A stretch of DNA of 64,000 nt, taken from Chrysomallon squamiferum. Lineage: Eukaryota > Mollusca > Gastropoda > Neomphalida > Peltospiridae. This document shows, piece by piece, positions 36,101 through 49,100 of the stretch. Every line of letters begins with the position of its first letter. The first letter of the stretch is position 1. The notes beneath the pieces were generated by a model. It saw only the letters and a program-made list of their open reading frames with translations. It had not been told where the DNA came from and did not search any database. The stretch spans positions 36,009,801 through 36,073,800 of the forward strand of contig CM022670.1 in NCBI GenBank assembly GCA_012295275.1. Direction: 5' to 3'. Both the position numbers and the translations under genes were made by a program.

Positions 36101-36593
36101 GAATGTTATCAGTAAGCATGAATTCATGTCTCTAATTACTAATGCTTGAATTTGTAATTTCTCTATTGTTGTATTTGAAGGTGGGAGAAATGATACTTGC
36201 CGACTTTTAAATTAAAAATGCAGTTTTATTTTGGTATATATATTATAACAAATGATAATAAAATTGACTCAAAATATATTGTATAGTGAACTGAAAAAAA
36301 AAAAAATTATATATAGAATTTTTTTTTTTTTTTTTTTTAAATGAAACAGAGAGTGGATATGGATTTGTTAAAATTCTTATTTATATTTCTTTATAATTAT
36401 AACTTGTTTTTACGACATTCCGAAAACTTGTAATCTTGTATTTCTTAAATCGCAGAACTCGCCAAGAAGAGGCCGCAGTCCAGTGCGTCCCCTGAGCCCT
36501 TACCCCCGGTCAAGGTCCCGCTCACTGAGTCCATTCCGTCGCAGCAGGTCACCGAGTCCCCGGAGGTCACTCAGCCCAGGTCGGTGGAGTTGA
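22888..36593 (+). CDS. SPATA18: Mitochondria-eating protein (SPATA18/Mieap)
   Basis: Eleven coding exons: 22888-22974, 29651-29756, 30319-30553, 30802-30897, 32586-32771, 33312-33458, 33889-34102, 34598-34756, 35152-35327, 35912-36038, 36456-36593 (TGA). They total 1,671 bases, 556 aa, close to the human 538. The N-terminus ([45 protein letters not shown]-like IKSRLLPWL) matches the family. Residues ~110-290 are coiled coil ([18 protein letters not shown] and repeats of A.I.E....LR.KAGL..DY). The C-terminal domain ([20 protein letters not shown] to [18 protein letters not shown]) is the strongly conserved Mieap domain, which in mammals binds cardiolipin and forms droplets in mitochondria. Known role: mitochondrial quality control and removal of damaged mitochondria. 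The start is the first ATG, with promoter motifs just upstream. The last exon is an SP/RS-rich tail. Convergent with NUP98. Confidence 0.95.
27879..27966 (+). pseudogene. 5S rRNA-derived fragment (pseudogene or SINE head)
   Basis: GTCCATGGCTATACCACATTG matches the start of 5S rRNA (family form: GTCTACGGCCATACCAC), and TTAGTACTTGCATGGGTAACC matches its 3' half with the box C promoter (family form: TTAGTACTTGGATGGGAGACC). About 30 bases of the middle, including box A, are missing. An A-rich tract follows (27,967-27,990), as in a retroposed copy. It is probably not functional. Confidence 0.7.
29144..29250. mobile_element. Hairpin-forming MITE-like element
   Basis: Terminal arms GTTGTGAAGTATGACT (29144-29159) and, inverted, GTTGTGAAGAAGTATATATGAC (to 29250) enclose a central near-perfect stem: GACAGTCACACTCTCTG (29162-29178), loop ACAAGC, CAGAGAGTGTGTCTGTC (29185-29201), 17-bp arms with one mismatch. 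No coding capacity. It lies in SPATA18 intron 1, 400 bases before exon 2. It could be a small inverted-repeat transposon or a folded RNA in the intron. Confidence 0.5.
32349..32400 (+). repeat. Poly-A tract in SPATA18 intron
   Basis: A run of about 33 A after a short (CA)n run at 32,346-32,362, between exons 4 and 5. It could be the tail of an old retroposed element, but no body is recognised. Confidence 0.7.
36456..36593 (+). CDS. SPATA18: SPATA18 last coding exon: SP/RS-rich tail
   Basis: Encodes 45 residues that are almost all Ser, Pro and Arg ([36 protein letters not shown], ending GRWS). Such RS/SP runs are typical substrates of SR-protein and proline-directed kinases. The exon is markedly GC-rich compared with its surroundings. 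An internal weak donor (after 36579, gtcggt) would allow splicing to the candidate exon at 38489. Confidence 0.8.
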   Translation, partial: NSPRRGRSPVRPLSPYPRSRSRSLSPFRRSRSPSPRRSLSPGRWS

Positions 36594-38488
36594 GCATGTC
36601 TGGTGATGGGATAACCTGTTTCACCGAGCAACATTGCCAGTTTTCTTTTCTTTATGTTGATTAATCTCAGTTATTTATTAGGTGTTGGTGTGTCTAACCA
36701 GTAACAAGTAGTAGAAATTTGGTTTCAGCTCAGTGTAAGTTGTTGCTTTTGAAAAAAAAAAAAAAGTTAACTGAAATGATTTTCTTTGGTGTTGGTTTCC
36801 AGTCACTATCTGTGTGATACAGTTATTCATTTTTAAAAGAAGGTTTTTGAGCTTTAGTAATTGTATAAACAAAGACAAAATTATTTTGAGCTTTAACCTT
36901 ATTTTAGATGAGTTTTATGTAAAAATTTTCTCAACTATAACAGTATGAGTGTGTGTTTTTATAAATATATTGACAGGCTTTATTTCTTATTCTTTTATGT
37001 AATTATCATAAAATTAAAAATTATTATAACATTATATATATATATATATATATATATATTACATTATTGAGAGACTACTACATTTCTATTTATTTTCAAA
37101 ATCAGGTAATTTAAATACAAGATTAATTTTGCCATGATGTTTAAGCCTTTTCTTGAAATTTGATGTCTGTCTCATTTGGTAAAATCCATATATTAGTTAT
37201 TTTTTATATTATATGATTTCGAGTTTCAGAATCTTTTGTAAGTGTTTCATTAATTGTTTTTGATGGAGTTAGCAACCAAACAGAGACCTCAGACTTGTTG
37301 ATATTTTTGTGCATATGTTTATCAAGGCATTGGAGGCTTATCACTAATCATTTTTAAAACACTGTTGTTGAATTTTTTATACCGTTCACTGTTAAACACT
37401 CACTGTTACATATAACTAATATGGGCCTTGTTGCATATCACCAATTGTTTTGTTTGAAACACTGTTCTTTGTTTCAGAGTACTAACAATATCTGAGTCTG
37501 GTGGACGGTCACCATAGTGACAGGCAGATAGTAATCTGAACTAAAGTAACCCTTCTCAAAGTCGACAAACAGTGAATTTTGATTGACTGCAAAGTCAAAT
37601 TGCTAATAGTGACATTACTAGAGTTTTTATTAGTATCATCGAGAACTGAGATTTATATATAAAAATACATATACATATTGAGAAATATTAAAGGACTTCT
37701 ACTAATCTAAAGTTTCATTGCAGTATTTTTTTTTTTTTTTTTTTTTTCAATTGTAATCTCTTTTGCCTTTCATGTGTGTATATATATATTTTTATTATTT
37801 TTTTTTTTTTTTTGATAATTTATTTATTTTCAAGAACTCCATTTTTCATTGGAGAACTGATCCGTCCAAAATTACTGTGATATTTTAATGTTTTAACTAG
37901 TTAGTTAGAATATGTACCAGACAATACAGAAAGTGATATATAATTAGCGAGATTCTTTCTATTTTTGTAAAGTGATTATTAAAACCAACATTATTAAAAA
38001 TAACACTATTTGTCAGAAAAATATTTTATATATTGAGCTTAATTTACTATCTTTTGAGATAAATTGTTTGTAAAATGATAGTCCAATGAACACCTTATTG
38101 AAAGCTTATTTGATCACCTAAACAAATTATTTCATTATTCATAAACACTCAAAAACAAATATAGGGGAAAATTAAAAGAGCTTGATAACAGATAAAAAAC
38201 CAAATATTATTTAGACACTTCTGACAAACTGGACAATGACAATCAAGAGATATTTACTTGGATTTTTCTTCTTTTTTTTTTCTTTGCACAACTAACAATG
38301 TAAATATCAAAATAATCACAATAATGTCAATTTTCAGCAACTACATTTGGCATCACTTTCTTTTGATGGTACTGTCAGTTTAGTGTATTTTATTTTTTTT
38401 TTTTATTTTTTTTTTTATAGTTAATAAAAATGTATTCATGTTTGTGGTGATATCTGTTTCTTAACTGCTTATTCTTTCCTAACTGCAG
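36594..38488. other. 3' UTR or intron after SPATA18
   Basis: AT-rich, non-coding. T runs and a (TA)n run at about 37,034-37,060. It is either 3' UTR of the short form or an intron of a longer form. Confidence 0.4.
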
Positions 38489-38574
38489 GAATTCACACTA
38501 CAACACGACGCTCTTTGACTCCAGTTTCCATCCTAAAACCTTCAAAAGTCTGTTCCAGCAGTGTCCTCCGTTAG
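38489..38574 (+). CDS. SPATA18: Candidate alternative last exon of SPATA18
   Basis: It follows a good acceptor (cctaactgcag). If joined to the last exon at 36579 (CCCAG/gtcggt), the frame continues without shift through RRSLTPVSILKPSK and ends at TAG 38572-38574, giving about 580 aa in place of 556. The RRS-TP composition continues the phospho-site style of the tail. The donor is weak (gtcggt), so it may be a minor form. An AATAAA follows at about 38,631. Confidence 0.4.
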
Positions 38575-39562
38575 ATGTGCTTAAATGTGCTTTGTGCTGG
38601 AATTCCAATTAACCTTTGTCACGCAGCTCAAATAAATTGTCCACAATATCTCTCCGCGATCAGTCCTTTTGCAAGCGTTTGACTTCTGAAGACAAGAAAT
38701 TGTCTGCTTGCCATGTATTGTCTGCTAACACAGCTTATTAACTGCTGCTAATAACAACTGTGTGTTTATTTATTCAAAACTGTGTATTGTTATTAGTATT
38801 TATTGTTTTTGTTTGATTTTCAAAATTAATGATTATTTCAGGTATTATTTGGAACTAATATTATTAAAGTTAATACCATAAATGAAATGAATTTCAAAAT
38901 GATCAAGAAACAAGAAAAAGATGGGGGAAAAAAAAAAACTTTTATCAATAATTGCATTAAAGAATACATTGTATCAAGGATCAAGAACAAATTATATTAA
39001 GGAATATGTGCACAATGCTGAGGAATAAACATTTTCATCAACTATCGTAGTAACTGTTTGTTTCTCTGAAGAAACATAACATCAGTGTAATCTACAAAGT
39101 GGCCAATCTAACTCACTTAAAGCTTGCATTGTTTTTAACATCAGTGTTTGCCATCTGTCCTAGCTGTGTTTGTCTCATTTTGTTGTTTTTATTCATCTAG
39201 TTTGCTAGTTTTATTTTATTATATTAAATGTTTTTGAATAATTTTAATATTTATTGAATGTGATATTTGTTACTTTTTGTCTTTTTACAATCAACATTCC
39301 ATCCACGAGTTACATTTTTTAATGTATGATGAATTTGATTTACTTTTTATCCATTTTATTAACTTAGTGTATCTTACGAAAAGTAGTTGGAGGTAAATAT
39401 GTTAATCTACCAATAAAAAAAAAAAATTATTTTATATTGTATGTGATATTTATATTTATATTATTATTACTATTTTGACTTAACTATAATCTGTTCTTAT
39501 CTTTTTTTGTAATAAAAAAAATTTGTATTATCCGTTTTAAGTCTTATCTCTTGTTTATTCAG

Positions 39563-39605
<43 letters not shown>

Positions 39606-42348
39606 CCATGTAAATGTATTTGAATTTGACAAATGTAAGATCAGTGATGGAAATGGCTTTTAGGAATTACAGGTAAACTAACGTCAATGGAACTGGGGTT
39701 GGGATAGAGTGTGATTACATACCATGAAGTCCCTCTTTGTAATCTGAAAATCAGTTTATTACTTGGGGCAAAGAGTTGAAAATGTATTGAAATATCTTTT
39801 ACATACCATAATTAAGGGCTCTTTGTAACAGTTTCTAATCCAAGATAATGATTTTATTTAGACTTTTGTAAGATAACAATAGGTGAGTAAAATAAGCAAT
39901 TACAGAAAAATAAAACAGTTTATTTTGATTGCTAAAAACTTGAAAAAGAGTAGCAAATGAATGTCACATTCTGTACTAGCACAGAAATTGGATATGAAAC
40001 TGAAACTAAAAAGAAAGGGAAACACCAAAATGCTGTCTGCCCTCTCCCACCACTGTGTAAGATACATTATTTATCATTTTGTTCATCAACTGTTTTGGAC
40101 CATATTCCCACTCTAGTCAGCATTCATTCCATCGAGGACTTTTAATCATTTTTGTGCCACTTAATATAACCTAAATTAAATGTTTAATGATGAGCTGAAA
40201 TATAAAACACTGTCAAAAATAAACAATATATTAAAAGTTGATTTGTCAAATATAACTAATGTAATGACGGTGATATTTTGGTTTTTCAAAAATTTCAGTT
40301 TTTAAATGCTCCGAGTAATATACAATGCACAGTCATACATAAAGAAATTAATATTAAAGGAAAATTTAACATCCTGCTTCAGGTGGTTCAGGACTGAGGA
40401 CAGAGGACTCCAAAGAAGACATTTGACCAGCCTGGAGAATGTACCTAGAGTAAAATATGTGTAAACATCTACACAATTAGTTATCTTTAACCAAATATTT
40501 TTAAGATGGAACAAAATTAATTCTACAAAAATATTATTGTTAATTGTGGTTATATAACAAATGAAGTTACTATATTTTCTTCAGAAGCATTAAATTAATG
40601 TTTTCTTCTTTTTTACCCCCATTACTAGTAACAGTAATGAAAACTGGGTAATACACAATGTTTTCTAGACTTCTTTCAAAGTAACAACAAAAGCATCTGA
40701 CAAAAAATATTGTTTTATTAACTACTACATATTATATACAATACATAATCCAAGGAAACACATTACATATATATACACACATGTATATTTTTCTTTGTTT
40801 TTGTGGGGTTTTTTAAAAAAAAAAATTAAAAAAAATGCATTATTAATTATAATGGAAAATTATATTTTTATTGTCTTTAACATAATACTGTTTATCACAG
40901 AACAAAATTTTGATACTTACCTGGCTGGACATTTATGCATAGAAACGGTGATTATACGTGAAAATGAAATAATGGATAAAAATATATGTAATGATAATGA
41001 TGTGGTTAATGGGTCAGATAAAATGCAGTTAATGAAATTGTTGACAGAACAAAAGCAATAAGGAGACTTGCACTTAACCTCAGACTGAGCATTTGAGAAA
41101 AGGGATACCTCTTTGTGACAGGTAGAATTTCAAGATGAGTTTAATAAGAAAAAATAAAAATAAAATAAAAAATAAAATAAAATAAATAAATAATAACAAC
41201 AACAATAATTTGAAAACAAATTATATTTTGGCAAGTTTTGTTTTTTTGCTGAATATGATAATGAGACATTAATTTTAAAAATCCTCCATTTAACTTTTGA
41301 GATGTATTATTTTCACAGTGAAATTAATTAATGACTGATACACAAATGTTATATCTAAACAAATCTACATGAACAAACAAAAGGTGATAAAGTTATATAC
41401 AAAATGTTTTAGAGTAAGTATGCTCAATTTCTGACTTAAACTTATGCTGACAGTATTTAAAATTAAAAAAATAATAATAAATAAAGTGTTATTAAGTTGT
41501 TCATTGTTATTAAATATAACGACTGTGGATTATGATTTTCTGGCACTGATGAACCTCAACATCTGTTATTTTGTTATTTAAACTCACTTTTTATTCCTCT
41601 GGGCTTGTAACACTTTGGTTATATCTTCTACTACATCTAAATTAACTCAGAATACAAATAATCTGACCAGATGACTTTGCATTTAATAAAAATATTTTTT
41701 GATACAATTTATAATGCTCCCCCTTTAGGTTTGTATTTAAAAAGAATAGAAATATATAAATAAATAACTATAGTATAAAATTGTTATAATGAATATGGAT
41801 GCAAGTTATTAGTCAAGTTTAAAAAATAATTATTCCTAAGGCAAAGTAGTACTGAAATCTAAACAGGCTTTTTTAAGATTACAAGTGTTGTCTTGATGTA
41901 TATGTATAAAATGAAATGAATACAACTTATCTTTTACTGTCACTGAATGGGTAACACTATACACTGTTTTAAAATGTTTTTTTGTCACATCTTTGTACAC
42001 TAAACAAATCGGTAATGAAAATATTGTCCAACTTTCACAAATGACATGCATTTCTTAAAATCAATTACAAACTTCCATGTAGCAACATTTACACACATTC
42101 ATTTCCCAGTATCAAAATGCTTTATCAATGAAATATATCAGCAGTTCATGAAATATTACATACAACACTTTGCCTAGTACTTTCAAAACCTGTGATATGA
42201 ATTAATGATGGTAAAAAAATAACATAATAATGATTAAAAAATTCTTTTCTTGAATTGGTATGTAAAAATGTCTTCTTTTTTTTTCTTCTTTTTTTTTTTC
42301 TCCACTGTGAATTATTTATTTTTTTTAGGCTTTTTTCATTAGTATTTA

Positions 42349-42379
<31 letters not shown>

Positions 42380-42836
42380 ACAAATTCATTAACTCGTTCA
42401 TTGCACAAATAGAAACATCATCACAGAATTATTTATTCATGGAATGGTTATCAAAATTTCATGTATAAATTCCCTTGAAGTAACATAAAATAATTCTCTG
42501 GAATTCTTCATTGTACAAAATTTCAAAATAATTCACCGTTTTTCATTTTATATTTCTGCTCAACAAATAATGACAAAACTTTAAAATATCGCTGTCACTT
42601 TCCTTTCATTAACCAGTCTCTCTGCAGTTTTCACCTTAATACAGCTTTAAAATTTTTCATTTATTTCCAATCAAGCACCAAATGTGAATTCTCTCAGATT
42701 AACTATGTAACAGTCAGTTGCAAATACAGTGGTCTGTCACATATACACATTTACGCTGGCTCTCTCCATTTGAATTAAGCAACATAGGTAAAGTCATTCT
42801 TCTGTAGGAGATTAAATATCTAAATCCTATTATGAG
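38575..42836. other. Intergenic region between convergent SPATA18 and NUP98
   Basis: No gene recognised apart from one candidate minus-strand exon near 40.4 kb. Contains (TA)n at about 39,567-39,600 and several poly-T/poly-A runs. The part next to 42,836 is probably NUP98 3' UTR. Confidence 0.5.
40366..40444 (-). other. Unassigned candidate exon, minus strand
   Basis: On the minus strand, an acceptor-like ttttactctag is followed by an open frame of 25 residues (ILQAGQMSSLESSVLSPEP) ending in TAA. The composition is more protein-like than the surroundings. It might be an alternative 3' exon of the minus-strand gene or chance. Confidence 0.2.
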
Positions 42837-43087
42837 CTAAAAAGTCAACTCTAACAAATAGCTTCTTGTTAGCTCTTTTAACTCCTGTAAATTGTAATCT
42901 TCGGGCATAGGCAGGTTGCTGGTATGTGGAGCGAGTTGTCTGAAATTAGTTTTATAAATACTTTCATTACTTGAAAGGAAATACGTATTTCAGTTTCAGT
43001 TAAAAGTTTCATAATGGAAATAGGATTTAAAAAGAAAAACTTTTACAAATTTTCATTAAAATAAAAATGTATAATAATAATAATAAA

Positions 43088-43139
<52 letters not shown>

Positions 43140-46100
43140 GTAGACACACACACAAAGTCTAAAACAAAATATTTGTATCTTTATACTTTTTTTTTTATTT
43201 TTTTTTTTTTCTAATCTATATAATTCAACATTTAGGAAAACAATAAAAAATGAAAGAATATTATTAGTTTTATTTTAATCTCACCTTGTAAGAGGTCTGC
43301 CAGTGTGTGAAACAGGACTCTGAAGAGAAAGCAGAGTTCTCAGCAGATTGGCCGATTTCTTTGCCATTTCTGACTGACACAGTCTGTAAGCATAAAACAA
43401 AGTAGCACTTCAGATCAATAATCAAACTAAAGATGAACAAATTTCACTAAACAACTTTAAAAAAAAAAAAAAAATAAACTTAAAATAAGAAAAAATTAAG
43501 TCACTTTTTTGTTTACTTAGTAGCAGAGATGGCAAACCTATGCTAAAGACAGAAGAAACAAAAGAACAACGCAATATATTACATTCAAATAACAAAATAA
43601 CAACAATAGGGACTAATGCAACCCTACACCTCATATAAATGAAACTGTGGCAAGTATAATTTAAATTATGTTTTTATTTTTTATTTATTATTATTGTGGT
43701 TGTTGTCACTGATGTCACTGTAATTATTTTAATTCAAGTTATTCAAGACTGTTGTAAGGATGCTCTCATAGGCACTTTTTCTCTCCTGTGAGGCTGTTCA
43801 GTCGAACAATGTTTTCCATCTTGAAGTATCTTTTGATGTAATATTTAAAAAGTTATGTCAGATTATGTTTTAATTGTTTCTAACAATTCAGCTCGGGGCC
43901 CAGATTATTTTGAGAGTGTTGTTCCAGGTAAGCATTCCCATTTTAGACAGCTTATTCATTGCCAAATTTATGTAACATTACCTGTCTTTAGAGGTAGAGC
44001 ACTCCAGGTTTCCTACTCTGTTGCACAGTGAGGTCACACCTGACTGAAAACTCTCCAGATCGTAAGGACTAGGTTCACCCTGTAATTTAAAAAAATAAAA
44101 AAATAGAAAATAAAAAAAAAAAAAACCAAAACCTGATCTTAAATACAATGTTTTTAATTGTCTGGACAAGTCGACAGCAAACACATGAAATTATTATCAA
44201 ATCTATCCAAAGTCAATCCCGATCATAGAGAGAAAAAGATTTATGAATTTAAAATAACCAAACGAAATAAGTTTGCTTTTACTGTAAATACCTGTTTAAG
44301 TTCCTCTAGTTTCTGACACAAGATGATGTAGTCCAGGAAAACTTTTCCTCCAGTGTTCCAGTTTAACACTGAAGAACATCTTTCTAAAGGAGCTAGTTCT
44401 TCCAGGTATTTCCGTAAGTACCCATAATTTTCTGTATTAAAATAAATAACTAATTATATCCAACAATACCATTGTCTGTTAATAATTTGATAATTCAAGT
44501 ACAAATACAAAAGTAATTCAATTAAATATGCTTAAAATGAAGTTTTGATTATGAAGGGGTTACTCTTGTATCATGTAACATACTTAATGTATTAAACTAA
44601 ATTTCAATTTCTTGTCTGCATTTAAAACAAAATAAAAAGGCTACATATGCCACTGACAAATAAAAATGTTATACTTCCCATGCAAATATAAACATCAATG
44701 TCACATTTGCCTTTCATTATAAAATTACAATTTCTGATTTGTCATTCATAACAAAATATAGTTTTATATTTGCTAACTGCATCTTAATAAGGTGATTTTC
44801 ACCATTCACAATTAAATAATGATTTCATACTTACCACTACAACAAAATTTCAGATTGATATTTGCCATCTACATCTAAATTAGGTTATATCATCCATTTA
44901 TAACAAAATTATAACTTGACATTTGCTGTTTTTAACTAAAAAACTCTTATAATATTAGCTGGTTGTGACTGAAGACTGTTACCATTTACTATAGCATCTG
45001 CAGCAATGTGTTGAAGAATTACTCTGTGACTCTCATTCCACTGATTTGCTTTTAGAAGATGCCATGCCTCATCATGGTATCTGTTCTTTGAGCGAGCTTT
45101 CAAGGCCTGAAAAGAAACAATTATTTTTCAATAAAATTTAAACTGTTCAACAAAAGAACAGAATATAAACAGTGTCAATATATATATATATAAATTAATG
45201 CATCTAAAGATATGTATCAAATTACAAATTCCTTAGAAATACACCATTCTGAATTCCACAGCAGTTATAAAACAATGGAAGACTAAAAAAAAAAAAAAAA
45301 TAAAATAAAATAAAAGATGTGTAATTATTATTCAATCCAAGAAAATATTTTCTTTAACAATGGAATGGAGTCGACACTTTTTTAACCTCTGTTATAAGAA
45401 ACCCACTGCCACAATATTTTATTTTATTTTATTTTTATTTTATTTTTTTTTGAGGGATTAAGAAAAAATTATCTCTTGGAAGAGACATGGCTTTTATAAG
45501 CTGGCCGTGTGATATCGGCTGGATGAAGCAATAATTAAACAAATGAAAACCTTTGCAAAGTGAATCCATTCTGGTGGCACAGCTAGCTGTTCTTTGACAA
45601 AAACTTCTTTCTTGAGGTAATTTGTTTCGTACTTGCCAGTCTTCACATCAGGCAGACACACATGTCGCTCTAACAAATGACAGACTGCAGCTTTACGTCT
45701 ACAAAACAGTCAGCTTTATGACAGACTGCATTTACTGAATCAAATCTAACAAATGACAAAACAGTCAAAACCTTTATGTACACATTTAAGTTTATATCTT
45801 GATCTTTATCTACAAAACAGTCACCTTTATGTACACAAGTTTATATCTTGATCTTTAGTAAAAAGTCTAACTGATTACACCCACAACCATACTAATGCTA
45901 TTTATTATTATTATTTTTATTATTTATATTACAATGGAAATAATTAGTTTGAATCAAGACACAATTTATAATTAAATACATAGAAATAAGTTATATATAC
46001 AAAATTCAAATATTAAAAGATTGAATGCTGCTATGATCATGTCTATCTGCACTAAATAAAGTCAGCTATTTTCAGTTACCAATGTTAGGTTTTTTTGTAG

Positions 46101-49100
46101 TTAATATTCTTCTAATACCTGTCAGTGTCCTCAATGTGGAGAAGAACAAAGGCTGCCCATTCCCACATGCCAGTGGCTTCCAGCTGTGCAGCAAAGTTTG
46201 TGTGCAGACTGGCAGTATGGTATGGAGAAATATGGCTGAACTCCAATGACTGCATCACTTGCCAAAGATGCCAACTGAAATCACAGACACCAAAAATTCT
46301 ATTACTATTTTCCAAAATAACAGTAACAATGAAGACGATGATTCATTCAAGTAATTTGTAAAAAAAAAATCAACAAAAAAACATAGATTTTCCAGTGAAA
46401 ATTTCATAATAATAATCACCGGTCCACGAAATGAAATGGTGAGTTAATTTTATAATTTACTACACCAATCTAAATAAAAAGCATTTTTACTTTTTGAATC
46501 TTTTTTATTTTTAAAAACTCAAACTTTAATTTATACGTCCATCAAAACTATGTAATCGTAGAAATATTATTACATCTATACCTATGAACATTTTACATTT
46601 TGCTGTTATTAACATCTTCACTAACCTTAAGCGATAATCGAGGTGGTTGGCAGTGGAAGTTGTAGGATTCAGGAGACGTTCGAGTTGGTGATCTCTCTGA
46701 CTGTACAGTTTAAGTAAGTGGTAACACGTATCTAGAACAGCATGCTCCTCCTCTTCATCGTACATACAGTCTCCTTCTCCTTCCATGTATGGTGGAAAAG
46801 GAGGACTGCAGTATCTGCCATTAGGTGTTCGACCTCTGAATGCATCTTCATAGTAATTCAGTGCTTCAGGTATTATGGAATTGGGCTTGCTATAAAACCT
46901 TTGAAAACAAATTGAAAATTGTAAAAAAAAAAGAAAGAAAAAAAAAGAAAGAAACATTTAGGTTTGCTTTTCTATCAAATTTTAATCCGAACAAAAAAAA
47001 AAAAAAAAAAAGGAAGAATTAATGTTTAAAAAAACATCATCAGCATCTAACAAGTGAGTGCTTCAGGTATAATGGATTTAGGCTTGATTTAAAAAATTTC
47101 AAATTAAATTTTTTAAATCTAAATTTATGTATATGAAAACATTAGTGTATAAAAACACCTCAGCATCAAACTGGGTTAATGTCTGAGTGTATTAATGTGT
47201 TTTATGAAATAAGAAAACATTTGGAATCAGATTTCCTGTACATTTCTTTTTGAAGTAAAAGGCACATTATTCATAAGAATTGTTATCTTAGTCATCAATC
47301 TACTCTGAATTATTTTAAAGACGTAATCTGTAATTGTTTGAAATGCAGTAACACTACTACAAACAAAACTAAAACATATATTTAAGTTTCAGTATAAAAA
47401 TATATCCTAAACAATGTTAAGTAATAGTTTAACAAAAACTGAGAAATGTAGCCCCCAAATAATTATTCAGGAAGACTTATCCTATGGTAATTAAATTAAG
47501 AAATGCAGTAAGAAGACTTATTTTTACCATAAATGTAATGCAAAAGCTCGTTTCCAGTCCAAATCTTCACATGTGTTAACTGGCATATTTGAAACAAGCC
47601 ACACCAACTGACCTGACAACAAGGTGTAGATTTTCAGTCTCTCTTCACGTATGTACAGATTTGTCTGAAAACAAAACTCAAAACACTTATCAACAATGTC
47701 ACCAGAAGCTAACAAAACACAATTCTGAAAATTAACAAACACTAGTCACAAAAGAAACAAAGCATCAGTTTGGAAACGTCATTATATTCACTTTTTACCT
47801 GTATGTATAAATATTCTGACAAGAATGCATATGTAGCGAGACAAGGCTGCATAAATGTTAATTAATTACATATTTCCTTCTTTTTTTTAACATACAGACA
47901 TTTTTTCCTCTAAGTTATTACTTTTTTTGTTTTTCTTTCTTTTGAATACAACATTCTAAGCATATTTAAAGAAAAAAACAGTAATGATAACAAAAAATAC
48001 CACTGGAGAAGAATGACACAGAAATATATACTGACCTGCATCTCTGCCCAATCCTGTAACTGGTGTGACAGCATCTGACGAGGAATAACACTGCCAGCAG
48101 CCTGTGACAACAAAACGCTAATCTCTGGTCACCAGACTCCTGGGCAAGACTGCACGCTTCAGAAAAATTCTTTCCACTGAGGTAGCTGAACACAGCTAAC
48201 AAATGGCCTTGATTCTAAAAAAACAATTTTATATTTTTTTTATTATTATTATTTTATTTTTAAATGTTTACAACATTCCACTGAAGTCTGGTCTTTTCTT
48301 TCTAGAGAAGTAGCAGTTGTTTATGGAAGATCTGTAAACCAAATTCATTTAATACCCTGTTTGGAGAAGGTACTAGTGAATGCAGTGAATTTATTCTCTA
48401 ACTGGTATAATTATTTCATGACTGAAAAACTGTAAATTTTGTTTTGTTGTTTGCCATTATGCATTATATTTTTTGATAACTTCGTTTCTTCATAAATTAC
48501 ATTACAAACATATTTTTTTTTTGTATTTAACACCAACTTAAATTAAAATATTAACAAAACCATGGCTGAAGGCATTATTGCTATCAAACCTAATGAAATA
48601 TTTTTAGATATTTAGATTATTGTGAAGAGAGAAAAACAACAGCATAACAGCATCATCAGCAACAACAGTAATAATATTATCAACAGCAACACCACTAGTA
48701 ATATTATCAGTAACAACAGCAGTAATAGTAACATTATCAACAACAACAACCGCATTATAAAACTTACTCTGAACTGTGAATCCTGAACTTCTTGTTTGAT
48801 TTTACTGTCGGCTGCTGCTGAAAGCCAACTGGAAACCATTTCTCTTCTGGCTTGACACACCTCATATTCACTCATTTCTGAACAGATTAATCATTTATAT
48901 TCTTCTTTTAATTTCAACTTCTAAAATTATTTTTATTTTTTATATCCTTTTTATTAACATTTCAAAAATGAACAATTAGTCAAACAAATAAAAAAACAAA
49001 TGTATAAAACATTAACTGAACAGACTTGGAATTGTTTTTTCAATATGTATGTGAATCAAGTAGTTGAATCATACCTGATTCTCCAAACTCTGGCAGATTT

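Noticed and set aside
48612-48767. Leu/Ile-rich extension of the NUP96 exon, resembling a membrane segment
   Set aside because: It is read-through of a triplet repeat beyond a good donor at 48767; the spliced frame matches NUP96.
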